Below, in pieces: positions 35,884-49,700 of a stretch of DNA of 64,000 bases; position 1 is the stretch's first letter, and the number at the start of each line of letters is the position of its first letter. Location: assembly GCA_013076295.1 (NCBI GenBank), contig RQOL01000660.1:248001-312000 (forward strand). The letters are read 5' to 3'. Source of the DNA: Sanderia malayensis. Lineage: Eukaryota > Cnidaria > Scyphozoa > Semaeostomeae > Pelagiidae. Position numbers and translations under genes: made by a program. Under the pieces are notes generated by a model. That model made no database searches. It was given only the letters and a program-made list of their open reading frames with translations, and had not been told where the DNA came from.

Positions 35884-38800
35884 ATGGATAATGAAGGCGT
35901 TGAACTATCCGAGCAAGAAAAATTCAAGCCGTTAACATCTCAGCATGTAAGTATTAATCTTTACCTTAAGAGTAAACCCAGTTTTCGTTTTAAATAACTA
36001 TGTTTTCTGGTACAGCAACTGTCGCTCTATTTTCTTCTGTGGACTCTTGATACCTCAGCACCCACATTGCATTGCTAACTGATCTTAAAAAAAAAACTAG
36101 AAATAACATTGAGTGCCACGTAGAAATAACATTAGCCCATATGTTAATCCACTTTGGGGAATGGTTACTCTGTTTCGTGTTAACGTTGGTTTCGTTTCGT
36201 TCTAATATACACTTTCGTTTATTTTGCTTGCTACTTCTTTTATAGGAAACTTCAAGTTCAGAAATATATTCGAAATTTAACAAGAAAAAATGCATTTATT
36301 TTTGTAAAGTAGATGGCAATGATGATAACCCCAACAGGTACCAATGCTTTCAGTCTTTTTTAAGTTGATTATCAGCTGAATGAAATTGAATAGGGTTTTG
36401 GGTTAACTTAGTATATTTGGATTGATACGTCCTTAATTTGATGTGTTTGATACTGAGAAGGGATATTAAGTGTAATTTGTGGTATGAAATTATTTATTTT
36501 ACTTGAAACTTGAAACATAACATTAAATCAGGGATAATACTATGTACTATGACCTAGACAAAGTCAGACCTCCTGGCCCATGCCCGCTGCACAAAATCGA
36601 AGTAATACGCAATAAATACAGCCACCACTTGCGGATCCCAAACAAATAGCAAACGTAAACAGTCGCCTGGAATGGTGTTAGTATTAAAGTAAATGGCATA
36701 TAAGACATGTATAACGTAGTGTTGAAGCATTCAACATTTGGTTGTTACTGTGTCAGGAAGCTGTAAAGTTGTCTTATTCTATAATGTTCTTTATAATTTT
36801 TATTGGATATAAAATAAATGTCTTTGTACACTTTGCCTATGCCTATACTTAAGATAGCTCCACATACTTCTAGTGTTTGTTGTTGCGGTCGTCCTAAAAA
36901 GGAACACAGAAAAGATGAAATTCAGAATGGCAATTCAGTTTCCTTGTGGGATGTTAAACAACATGTAAATAAATTGTCTACAGATGCTTATGGACAGATT
37001 GAGTTTGAACAACATGAAAGTACAAACGATTTAACAGCTGAGGTGACTTTATTTTTATTGAATGAATCAGTGAAACTTGAGGGCTTTTGATGTCACAGGG
37101 TTGCCTTATTCCACGCATAAAATGCCAACCCGTGAGTTAAAAGCAGTAATAACGCTAGTTGTAAAACAGATGGGAATTGTTTTCTTAATAATTCTGAGCT
37201 GACAAACATTTTTACGATGCGTTTTATTATTTTTATCCACAACCCCCTTTTGTAGTATATTCGCCTCTCTGATGATGATAGTGTGGAAGATGTACTAAAG
37301 TTATTAATTGATGGATGGAAACTAACTCGCCCAAAGTTGTTGATATCTGCAATTGGCGGGAAAAAAGATTTCAGCTTACCAAGCAAGTATGAACAACATC
37401 TTGAAGCAGACTTATCGAAGGTCAGCATTTGTTCAAAGATCACACTCTTTGTCTCGAAATCACCTCACCTCGAATGCACTCATTTTTCCTCTTAAAAGGA
37501 CATGCTCACCACACTCATTTTTCATGAGAACACACTTGATAAAACACCCTGGTTGTTGGGTGATATTAGGACATACATTTGCGTGGACAAAGTGAATTTT
37601 AATGTCAATGAAACATTATCGACTTTCGTTTCTTAGATTTCCGAGGATACAGATGCATGGGTAATAACAGGAGGAACAAATGGCGGTGTAACGAAACAAG
37701 TTGGTAGAATGCTACAAGGGATCCCATGTATTGGAATAGCCTCATGGGGAAATGTGGAGCACAGGGATAGGCTCTGTGAAAAATTAGTAAGCTCCATCAG
37801 AATTTTAATAATCGATAATTTGAGACCTAAGCTTTCCACGAGAAATGTTTGTGCAAGCCCCTCAACTCCTTGATTTAATTTGTTGTATGTAATCTTACCA
37901 ACCGAGTCTTCTGGTTACAAACTCTAACAGTTTTGCAAAGAAAGTAAAAGAGAAGTTTTTGGCAAAATAATTACTGGAGTAAAAGCAATTTTTTTAAAAG
38001 TATTCGGACCCGCCACATTCTTATTATTTCACAGAACTCGACTGTTAGCTACCCCATGCCCCACAGAATGGAAAGAAAGAAGACATGTCTTGACAATAAT
38101 CACACTCATTTTCTGTTGGTGGACAACGGCACGGTTGGGAAATTGGATATTGAAAAAGAGTTCAGAAGAAAGCTTGAGAAGGAAATCATAAGTATGAATA
38201 TTTCCTTGTAATTTTGTGGCTGACTCGATATTTACTCATGTCCAAATCTTTAGAAAGTAAATAAAAAATGGACAACTTTTAATGTGATTTCTTGCTATGC
38301 ATCAAATTTCAGATCACTATGAGGTACCGGGCGTAATTCTTGTGCTTAATGGAGAGCAAGATACGTTAAAACAAGTCAAAGAAGCAATAAATGAAGATCC
38401 TCCTATTCCAGTTGTTGTTATCAAAGACAGCGGAGGAGTTGCTGATTTGTTGGCATTTGCTCATGACATTTCTCTGGAAGAAGGGTATCGTTGATTTCAT
38501 TGCAGAGTCGTTGTCACGTTATCGTTGTATACTTATTAATAAACATGACTTTAAAGTTGAATGTCGTCAGGTAATAAACATTACAATAGCATTTACATAC
38601 ATCTGTATTTTCCCTTGTTGCATGCGACAGGAAAAAGAGAGATGATGGGTTAGAGGAGCTGCTTAAATTGATTACAAAGACCTTCCCTGACTTTGATGAT
38701 GATACCATTTATGAAGTTTGCAAAAATTTGCTATTCACTGCGGAAGAACGAGAAATGGTACGCCACCTTTTTACATCTTTTCACTATAGACAACTCTAAA

Positions 38801-41592
38801 TGACTTGAAGGGCTTATACAGCCGAAAATGACATATTGATATTTGCTGAAATAAAATTTTAAAATATTTTGTTATTCTTGAGTTTTTCATTGTCGAAGTT
38901 GTCATTTTGGACATAGAAATAGACAGTGATAGTCATCACAGTAATGCGCGATTCAAGGCGCCTATAGGAACCGCAATTCGCGAACATCAAAGCAAGCCGG
39001 CCGGGCCAAAAGGGAAAGCCCACAAAAACAGCAAAAGTATTGCTATATAGAAATAAAGTCTTTTATAGGAAAATAAAATTGTATGATCTTTCGTGTGTTG
39101 CAGCGGCACCCAAAGGAATGAGGATAGGCACATTTTTGGCTGCACAAGCCCACTCAAAATAGTCGCAAGCCGCCATTGCCAAATGGCTATTACCTTCTCT
39201 GATAAGTCAAGCTTCACGATTAGTGATGGCAAACGAAAAACAAAATTTTAACGGCAAATAAATTTTGGTATATTAGTCTAAAAATATATTTATGCTGTAA
39301 CAATATTTGTTTATTTGTTTTCAACCAGATAACTATTTGCAAAATAAAGGAACGCTTCGATATTGAGAAAGCCATCATAACAGCTTTATTCAAAGGTAAG
39401 TCTCATTCTGCTGCTTTGAAAATTGTTTTGTGTAACTTTTTTATACGCAGATTATTATATTAAGAAGAAAGCCACAATAATGGACAAAAGTCATGGAGCA
39501 CTTACAACTGTTAGCGTTTGCACGCATCATTCATACCTTCCTTTTCTCCTAACAATGTTGTATCTAGAGAAAGGTATGTCAACCATAATTACAAGTCAAT
39601 CTGCATGGTGCCACAAAGGACAAACAAAGGAGTTTACAGCCTAGGGACTAGGGTTAGGGTTAAGGTTAGGGCTTGGGCTAGGGTCAGTAGCTTATGCAAT
39701 TACTTTTTCACATACACAAGCGCATTCCTCTTACAATTTTGTTTTGATCTGTCTTTCTAACCTTCTCAACTTTTTTGCAAATCGAATCTAATGTTTCATT
39801 GAGTTGCGTTCTTATAAAGGGAATATACACTGTAAGGAGATTACCATTACTATATAGTTAGTATGTTCTTAGCAGATTTTGAGTCGGTTACGAAACCTGA
39901 CACATAAATTTTAGAATATATTAATCATATAAAATGAAATTTGTCACTAAATTTTGTATGCATACTTTCCATTAATGGTTAAAGGTGGATTAGCTGAAAA
40001 TAACTTCAAGCTTGCATTGAAATGGAATAGAGCAGATGTGGTACGCTCCTTCATACTTCCTCAAAATCCCCAGTGGTCTGTAAGTATATTTGAGACATTT
40101 GCTTTTTTGAAAAGAGTTGATTTGCATGAGCTTGGCAACGACCATCTTGCAATCAAAACAGGAATAAACCTAGCCTGAAGAGTAGGAGGGGAGGAATCCA
40201 ACAATTGTCTTCTTTTCCATTAGGACTCATTTCTCAATGAACAAATGAAGAAAGCCTTGGTGAATGACAGACCAGATTTTGTGGAACTACTGCTCCTCGA
40301 GCAAAGATTCAATTTGAAACTCTTTCTTACAGTCGATAAATTGGAATTTCTGTATGGTGTTGGTGCTGTATGTATATCTTTTTATTTTTATCATTTTATC
40401 AAGGTTCGCTCATATAAAATGTGCCTCTGCTTAATACCATTTTGCACGGATGCTCTTTCAAAATTGGCTCTCTGCGGCTTGACTTGCTCTCTTCCTCTAT
40501 CGCCCTTTTTACCAGTCCCAGTTCTTGTATTTTTACCAGGCATTTGTGAAACAGCTTCCTTGCGTGTCTTTTTGTTTTGTCACATCTTTGGCCTTCAAGT
40601 CACAATATCTAATTATGCCTGAATGGTCTTTGTGATTTGCAAAGCAAGTTTGCTTATTTTTTTGTAGAGAAGCAAGAGTAGCAATATGAAGCAACTTTTA
40701 AATGAAGAGATGGTATTCATAGTTTTGCTATTATTATTAAGAGGACAAAAGTCTTGGACGACTTTCTCAAACTTTGCACGATCCTTCATCCCTCTTTTCC
40801 CAAAAACAATGTCGTCTCCGGACAAAGGCCTATACAATATCGACAAAACTCCATCTGCATAAAGACTTTGTCTACTATTGTGTATTATTTTCAAAACGAT
40901 GATATTCCAATTTAATTGAACAATATTTGAAAAGCGGAGCAATATCTTACAACCCTGCTCAGGGTAGCCCATCTCTCCTACAAATTTGCTTTTGAACTGC
41001 ACAAACAAATCTTTTTGTTGATTGTTTCTTTTTGTTGGGTTTCAATGTTTTTCACCCAGCAGTTTCAAATGATGTGATGTCTAGTAATATTACATCAGTG
41101 TTTCATGTTTATCTTCAGAATGCATTTTCCATACCTTTGAATGAAATTAAAGATGTCGTTACCAAATTGACAACTTCGAATACCAGCAAGTGGGTTGACA
41201 ACAGTAATCGTCGTGTCGGGAGTCCTTTTACTCATTTGCTTATTTGGGCGGTTTTAAATAACATGCATAAGATGGCCATGGTGTTTTGGGAAACTGGAAA
41301 AGAAGCAGTTGCCATGGCTCAACTTGCATATAAATTGTACATGGGCTTGGCAAAGAAGTTCTCTGAAAACAATTCATTAAAAGCAAATGCAAAGTGAGTA
41401 ATGAAATTGAAAAGCTATTAAGAGTTTTGTAAATAATAAATCCTTTTTGTGAATTTGAATTGCCAGTTTGTGCAATTGGTGTTGTTTTTTTGCAGAGAAT
41501 TTAAGAATCTTGGCCTTGATAAACTAAGATACTTTTCAGAAGATAAAGCGAATAACTGGAAACGTGCTCTATCCATCAGCTCCAGCTCCAAG
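35884..41592 (+). CDS. TRPM gene C, first exon plus N-terminal module A
   Basis: Exons: 35884-35946 (ATG, MDNEGVELSEQ...), 36246-36337, 36874-37042, 37256-37420, 37637-37786, 38035-38191, 38313-38484, 38631-38757, 39329-39395, 39985-40079, 40224-40367, 40668-40712, 41119-41393, 41496-41592. Exons 2-14 sum to 1755 bases (585 codons), with no stop seen and all phases kept. CCCGRPKKEH precedes LISAIGGKKDF and WVITGGTNGGVTKQVG of the SLOG domain. The exon at 37637 is only 150 bases, versus 198-237 in the paralogs, so a loop before CIGIASWGNVEH is missing. The last exon is 97 bases versus 193-229, removing most of the LLKYELTNW..CCQEVLDGIW segment. It ends in phase 0, ready for the phase-0 exon at 42257. 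An independent soluble protein is the alternative; intron retention would stop at 41667. Confidence 0.78.
39640..39685 (+). repeat. Short interstitial TTAGGG-like telomeric repeat
   Basis: GGGACTAGGGTTAGGGTTAA and GGTTAGGGCTTGGGCTAGGG follow each other inside a gene C intron. The unit matches the common metazoan telomere repeat with variants. About six to seven units are visible. Confidence 0.8.
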
Positions 41593-42072
41593 GTATGCAA
41601 GTTTATAAAAGTGTTTAATGTAGTTTATATTGAAGTATATGATAATTACTCTTCTCTCATTGGCTGATATAAATAGGCACCACATGACGTCTTGCGTGGT
41701 GGACTTGCCTTCAAGTATAGGTACTCTATATCTTCTCCTTAGTTGTTGTAGTTCCTTGTTCCGTTATGCTATATTGGTTTACGCGAGTCTTACTTTGTGT
41801 AAACACTCTGCAGAAATACGTTTAACAGTTTAGGAAACAGATTTAGGAACACTTTATACAATTACCTGTACATGCACATTTTGGAGAAAAAGTTTAACTG
41901 CGTGTGTCTCTGTCATCATTCTTTGCCTCAACTCAAGGTGCAAATGAAAAAACTATTAATTGCAAAGTATCTTATTTTTTGTTGTGATGAATAAGATTGT
42001 TAGATAAAATAATTATGGTTCCCGAGCTGTCGCTTTGTTTCTTTAAGTAGAACATGCATTTTCTTGCTAATA

Positions 42073-42236
42073 CAATAAAGTCCAGATAACTCGAATCCTT
42101 GATAACTCGAGAGCCTCGGGTAATTTTCCTTTTGAAAGCGTTGCTAGTACTTTCTAACCGCAGTTAACTCTAACATTAGTCAACTCAAACAATTTTCATT
42201 TGTGCTTTAGAAGTTCGAGTTATCGCGATTTTACTG
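42073..42236. mobile_element. MITE with TA target duplication just before module B of gene C
   Basis: The left end is CAATAAAGTCCAGATAACTC and the right end reads back as CAGTAAAATCGCGATAACTC. TA lies on both sides. Internal words such as GATAACTCGAG and AGTTCGAGTTATCG support a pogo/Tigger-type non-autonomous element. Its right end is 20 bases upstream of the exon at 42257, so the polypyrimidine tract of that exon abuts the element. Confidence 0.75.
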
Positions 42237-42256
42237 TATATGATTATTTTTTTAAG

Positions 42257-45200
42257 GAGCTATTTTCAAAATTTCACAAGAAATCGTGCAATAAGTTCTT
42301 AAAGAAAGATAATGAGGATCCAAACAGGTATGGAAGTTATCTTGAATATTCGCTTTCTCGAACCATTTTTCATTTCTCTTTGTTATTGTATACATGCTTT
42401 TTTATAAGAAGTCAGTTTCTTATAAACCGGTTTCTTATAAAAAACATGTATAGACTGTACTAAGAATAAAAATGTGAACGAAAATGGCTTGTTTAACATG
42501 ACCAAATCAAGCGTGAAAAGTAGCAGGTCGTGAATGCTGAAAGTTTATTCTAAGGTTGCAAGAAAAGTTACAATGAAATCACGTGGTCCTCAACAATTAG
42601 TAACGAGTAAACTGACCTTTGTTAACCACAAGTATGTATTTCTGACAATTAAGACGAATGTCCAATGGATGGGAGCAACTGACTATATATACTTAATAGA
42701 TCAAGTTTTACACAGTTTACGTTACCTATAAAACTAAAATGTTTGAGACATCACAATCCACTTTTAAGTTGCAGTATTATACTAATGGCTATAAATTAAA
42801 GCAAGCATTGTTTGACCACTGGCAATGACAGCTTTTCACATATTTCCAGTGATTGTTACTGCGGTCGTCCTAAAAGTGACCACCGCAAAGATGCATTGCA
42901 GAGTAACAGTTCAGAAACAGAAACGTCATGGAAAAGCAAAAGCCATACAGAGTCTTGTCCTACAAATGCTTATGGAAGAATCAAGTTTCATGGTGGTAAC
43001 GGTGTCCGAAAGACGAGAGCCCGTGTAATTTTGCTTCAACAAATCATTTGAATTATTAATGCGTTGAAACATTGATTGATGTGCTGCATAAATTGTAGCC
43101 CTGCAAGTCCAATAATGTTTTAATGTGAGGTGTAATAATGCCTCGTTTAATATTTCATGGTTTTAATATCCACCACCAATCATTTTGTCGTAGTACACTC
43201 GTCTTTCTGATGATGATAGTGTAGAAGATGTACTGAAGCTATTACTGGAGGAATGGAATCTAAAGCCTCCAAAACTTTTGATATCTGCAATTGGTGGAAA
43301 AAGGGATTTCAGCTTGAAAAAGAAGTTTAAATTTCGTGAAGGTTTGTTCAAGGTCAGTAATTAATTACATGTGAAAACGGCATACTTCAAATATATCTCA
43401 GCTAATATTTTTACTTCTGCTGAAGGGGTAAATATGATATGATATATGACTTTCACGATTAAAACATGATAATAATATTAAATTTTTGAGATATAAATTC
43501 GCAACGTAAAGCACACTAAGCGGTGTTGATGAGTATATGTTTGTTTTTAGTTTGCTACGACGACAGATGCATGGGTGATAACAGGGGGAACAAATACAGG
43601 TGTGATGAAACAAGTTGGTAGAGCGTTGCAAGGAACCCCAACAAGAAATCGTGTGTCACCAAGTGGAGAGGGGCACGGAAGCGTCCCCTGCATTGGAATA
43701 GCCCCTTGGGGAAATGTGGAACACAGGGAAAAGCTGTGCCAAGAATCAGTAAGTTCTATCGGGCTTTCAGGCAGCGATATTTTGAATAATACACGTCCAT
43801 ACAGGAATAACTGGACTTAAACTGATAAAAAATGAGATAGCTGAGTAGGTTTTAATTCCTGTGACAAAAAAAGCATTGGTAAACAGCGTTATTTTTTATG
43901 TTTCACAGGAGTCAACTATTAACTACCATATGCTTCACAGAAAAGGCAGAAAGGGGGCATACCTTGACAATAATCACACTCACTTTTTGTTGGTGGACGA
44001 TGGAACAGTTGGTAAATATGATATTGAAAGAGAGTTTAGAAGAAAGGTTGAGAAAGCAATCATAAGTAGGTATCGTTTGAATTGCTATGTCGCGGCCGAT
44101 TTTCACACTTATACAGTTTCCATGTACAATACGATTCAAAGATCATACAACTTTTAATGTGCTCTTGCTTGCTATCGTTTTTCAGAGCGTTTTAATGTCC
44201 CGGCGGTGTTGCTTGTTCTCAATGGAGGACAGCATACAGTGGGACAAATTGAAAATGCAATAACTCAAGATCATCCAATTCCAGTTTTTAGTATTAAAGG
44301 CAGTGGAGGAACTGCTGATCTGCTATCTGTTGCATATGATATTCCACAAGAAGAAGGGTATCGTTGATTATTTGACAATTTATATCATTTCATATTTATT
44401 TTTAAACATGGGGACAAACTTGCTTGCACTTTGCAATTACGTCCATGAATCGCTTGTTGAATGTGATATAGGGAACAGAGGGATCGCCAATTGAAGCATC
44501 TCCGCGAAATGATTGAAAATATCTTTCCTCATATTGGTACACAGAACATTCTCGAGCACCTCCAAAGCTTATTAAATTGCATATGCGAGGAAAATAGAAC
44601 ACTGGTAGGTGAACCTTAATCAACTTTGAGCATCATTGTTATACAATGTTGACAATTTGTTACAAGCTCCTTCCGAATCTCTCCTGATGATTATCTCCTT
44701 AGCATCTCCCAGTTTTTGTATCTTCCACCAGGTAACGATAGGAAAAGCCTCTAATGTGGACAAGAGTATTACAACAGCTGTATTGAATAGTAAGGCCTAT
44801 TGTATTTGAAAATGATCATGTATTCATCAGAATTTCTTCAATTACCATCAGTTGTCAACATTTTTTTGTTTCTCAAATCTTCTTACTGTACAGGTTTACT
44901 CTTTAAAGAGACTACCATTACGAGGCTTAATTTTATCATATTTCAAAGTTAAATTTAAAACTATTTGTATATTCCCATTTTTATCTGCCAATAATAGGAC
45001 TATTAATAGTCCTCGTTCAAAATGACTGAATGTATATTTTTCCTTTCAAGGTGAAGGCACGAGCTCTTCTGTTGAAAACAACTTGAAACTTGCACTGACA
45101 TGGAATAGAGCAGACATTGCACGCTCGTTTATATTTACTCAAAATCCCAAATGGTCTGTAAGTATAATGTTTATTTGAGATTGTTCCATCCTATTGTTCC

Positions 45201-46666
45201 ATCCTATTATCCATTTGATTAAAATTACCTACTTTGGGTGGGATAGAGTAAGAGAAATATTGATAGACTTTAAGTCGAAAGTCATCTTTGATCCTATAGC
45301 TTTTATTTGATTGCAGCAAATTCATTTTGCTGAACAGGTTTACCGTATAAATACGGTTTTATTATTATCATTATTATTGTAAACAATTAAAGTTGAACCC
45401 AGTTAAGCCACTCCAGAGAAGGCATTGAAAATGTGTATAACATTTTTTATTAGGGTTCATTTCTCAATGACATCATGATGGTTGCTTTGGAAGAAAATAG
45501 ATCAGATTTTGTGGAACTACTCCTCGAGCAAGGTTTTGACTTGAAGTGCTTTCTGATCATAGATCGATTGGAAATTCTTTATAAAATTGTATGTATGCAT
45601 TTTTAAGTGACAGTTTTATGTAGCACATACAACTTTGTTTATGTTTTTGCATGTACTTATGTTTCTGCAAAGATTCTGAATGTATGTTGCTTTTCTGTGA
45701 TTGCCACTGGCAATTTTCAACGGCTTCTAAGTATTTTTAATTGTTTCGCATTATTTCTTCGCAGAGAAGCATGACTGGCAATAACATAATGACCAACGTC
45801 TTTAAAGAAAAAAAGGTATTGACATATCTATTGCTTGTCATCTTAAAATGGCTGTCAAGTGATCTCATTGATTGTCCTGGGGATCAACGCCTAATACCAG
45901 CAAACACCGAAATGATAAGACCCAGTGATTAACAAATTATTCTTCAATGTATTCAGGATACATTATCCATACCTTTGGATGAAGTTGAAAAAATCTTTAC
46001 TGAATGGACCACTTTGGATACCGGCAACTGGCTCGACAGCAACAAAAATGTCAAGAATCCCTCCAATATGTTGTTTATTTGGGCTGTTTTAAATAACATG
46101 CAGAAGATGGCCTTCCTTTTTTGGAAAAATGGAGGAGAACCAATGGCCAAGGCTCTAATTGCATGTAAATTGTACCTTGAAATGGAATTGCGTGCTGAAA
46201 AATATGGCTTGAAAGATGACATCACTATTCAATCGTTCAGAAATAATCAGACGTGAGTGATACGTTAAACTTAGTTAGTCTTCTTGTGAATGTAATCGGT
46301 TGTATTATAACTGTTCTTGCATTTCTCAGAGAGTTTCAAGATTGTGCGGTTAATCTACTGGATCAATGCTTTTCAACTGATGAACAAATATCACACAATC
46401 TACTCAAGTACGAATTGACAAACTGGGGAAATTCTACATGTTTAAGGCTAGCCCGTTATTCAAATCATGAAAGCTTCATAGCACACGCTTGCAGCCAGAA
46501 AGTATTAGATGGAATATGGACTGGTGCAATGGCTTTCAGGAATCATGAATCCTTGAAGGTAATGCGTTTTTGCCTTAAATATTTCCGAGATTGGAAATTA
46601 TCTCGGTGATAATGTAATTCTTTAAATATATTTTGCAACAAAATGTAACAATTTGCAATCTGTTAT

Positions 46667-46705
<39 letters not shown>

Positions 46706-49700
46706 GGGGGGGGGGGGGAGTGCGAACTACCTCTAGCACATTTGGTATTTCCATACCACCATTGTTTGCATTGCTGATATTTTCCTGTCAAAGTTTATTT
46801 TCAGTTTATTTGTTTTAGACATTATCCTGCATTTTTATTCCAACCTTGGTCCCAACGTTGGAGTTTTGTAAAAAGTCTGAAATTCCTGGCCTTGAATTGA
46901 AGCAAACAGAGTAAGTTTTTATCAGACATAATTTATTAATCATCACATTTTGTTGCAAGTCAAATCATTGTATCCATTGCTTTTCAAACATACTGATTAA
47001 TTGATTGATGACAAAGTTCGCTTTGTATTCTATATTCTGACTGCTATCTAATTTTCATATCTATTTTTATTATTGAAACTCTAGTCAAAATATACCTTCA
47101 AAGAATTCAAATTCAAAAAACGATAATTCCATGGTTTTATCCAAAGGTTCAAGCAATTCTACTCAGCCCCAATAACCAAGTTCTGGGGCAATGTTGTAAG
47201 TAAATATTCTATAACAACAATTGGCAAAATTTATGTCATTGTTATAAGCCTGTTGTGCCGTTTTCCAATAACTTTGATTTGACAAGTAGTTCTAATGTAA
47301 CGAGGACTTGTTCTCACACTTCCTCATCACACTACAAAGACAGTGTTAAATTGATTATGACATTAAATTAGGTGCCTTGATTTTTCTCCTTGAAGAAACA
47401 AGAAGTTTGAGGTGACTTTTTTAAAACGAGGACTTTTGCATCATCTTCTCGTTCCGAAAAAGAAGATGCGAATGACAAAAAAGCTGTTGGGAAAGTTTAT
47501 TGAGTAATGACATTTTATTATAGTACATATGCAGAACTTACACAACGTAAGCCATTTTAATGTAACTTTCCTCTTTGCAGTTGTCATACTTGGTGTTTCT
47601 TGGAATCTTCACTTATGTTGTCCTTGGAAAGCTGACTACAAAGTTGCAAAACGAAGAGATTGTTTTGATTGTGTTTGTCGTATCTCTTACCACTGAAGAA
47701 ATTAGACAGGTGACAGTTTTAAATCTTCCAGCTGTGAATTTAATCTTATATTTCTTTATAATTTACACCACCCCAGTAGATTGTAACTTGAAACACACGT
47801 GTTATCACTGGGATTGCGGTTTGGATAGAAATTTTTATGATATTATTGTATTGTAAAGGACAAATTGATTGATATCGAAGCCCTATCCAAGAATTTTCAA
47901 ATAAAAATACTTGAATTTCTGATTATGGACTATGTGTCTCTTTTAGATTGTTCAGTCAGATTCGATTAAACATTGGGGCCAAGATAAATGGAACATTTGC
48001 GATGCGATCGCAATTTTGTTGTTTTATGTTGGACTTGGCTTTCGTTTGAACCCTTCTACTATTGGACCTGGTCATGTGATTTGGTCAATTGATATAATCA
48101 TGTGGATCATTCGACTTCTTGAAATTTTTTCATTCAATAAAAATCTTGGTCCCTATGTTGTCATGATCGAAAAGATGGTAAGAGATTTACTCACAGCCAG
48201 CTTTTTGTTCACCGCTATTGACATTGTAACTTTGAATTTATGGTCTTTTCTTGTTTTCACAATGAGCACTAACTGATAAAGCTACACACATCTTTATCTG
48301 TCTGTTAATGCGGAGTGCAGAGTGCAGAGTGTTCGATAAAAAAATTTTATTGGGGGGGGGGGGGACAAATCATGAAAAGGGACCTATGGACCCTGAATTC
48401 GTGTTTCTTAAAACAAAGATAATATACAAACTTTTAATTTTCTCATCCTTTTTGTAGCTAAATACCCCTAATTTTAACATTATTTTGGCGTTCTCCAAAA
48501 TTAGTTTATCTTCATTTACCAACTTGGCATTACTGATAGATCTTGTTCTGCTTTGTTTTAGTTTAAAGATCTGCTTTATTTTTTATTAATCATGGCGATA
48601 TTCCTTTCTGCTTACGGCGTTGCGAGACAAGCTTTATTGGATCCTGTCTCTCCCACCTCCTGGAGATCGGTTGTTGAAATATTCTTCACTCCTTATTGGC
48701 AAACGTATGGAGAGTTGTTTTTACACGAAGACCATTTACACAGCAGTAAGGTTTCTCGGGATTTTTCCTTTTCTTTGTATAAGTGATGATATGTTATAAT
48801 TTGCTGCTACAATTTTGACATTTTTAATTTTAAAATAAGTTAACAGTGGCTGCCAAAACGATTCTAATGATATGTAATTTGGTAATTTTAAAGTTTTGTA
48901 ATTTTGTATATTTGTTTTGTTGTTCTATTTTCGTGATTTATTTTAATTTCGCATCTTCATTTATTTCAGGCACGACAACGCTTTTTGACACCAAGAAATA
49001 TAACCAATACAGTGAGCCAATAGTTTCAGTCCTCATGGCCTTGTATATGCTTGTGGCCAACATACTGCTATTGAATTTACTGATTGCCATATTCAAGTAA
49101 GTGAGAATTTGTCATTCTAATACATCCATGACTATTGGCCACTTTAATACTTCAGATAGTTTATATAATTTTCTTGTCTCTATCAAAGCAACCTATTCAA
49201 CTGCTTACATTTAGAAAATTACTTACCATGTTGCTTCTCTAAAATCTGATTACCATTGCTGAATTTTTTATGACAGCAACACTTACGCTGAAGTACAAAG
49301 AAACTCAGAACGAATCTGGAAGTTTCAGCGATATGATGTCATTGTGCAATATACCAAAAGGCCATTTTTCGCTCCTCCTTTTGTGATAGTCAATCATGTA
49401 TGTTTATTGTGCAAGCGTATATACCGTAAACTCGATAGTGCTTACCTTCAATACCGTAACAAGGATAATCCACCTGGTAAAAGAAACAAGAGAATGAGTA
49501 AGCTTTCAACTTTTTAATGTTTTGCAGCATTCATAATTATTTTTTGCTATGTACTTATTTGACCCTTTTCGTGGGAAAAGTTACTTTTTGCGCCTTCTTA
49601 ATAAAAAACCTAGCTTTATCAAGTTTATCAAAATCATTTTTTGCAGAGGTTTTTCTGTCAGAAAAAAGCCTATCTGATCTTCTGCATTTCGAAGAAGAAT

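Noticed and set aside
40613..41008. A 131-codon minus-strand frame in a gene C intron
   Set aside because: Could be a fragment of a mobile element, but no motif was strong enough to name one.
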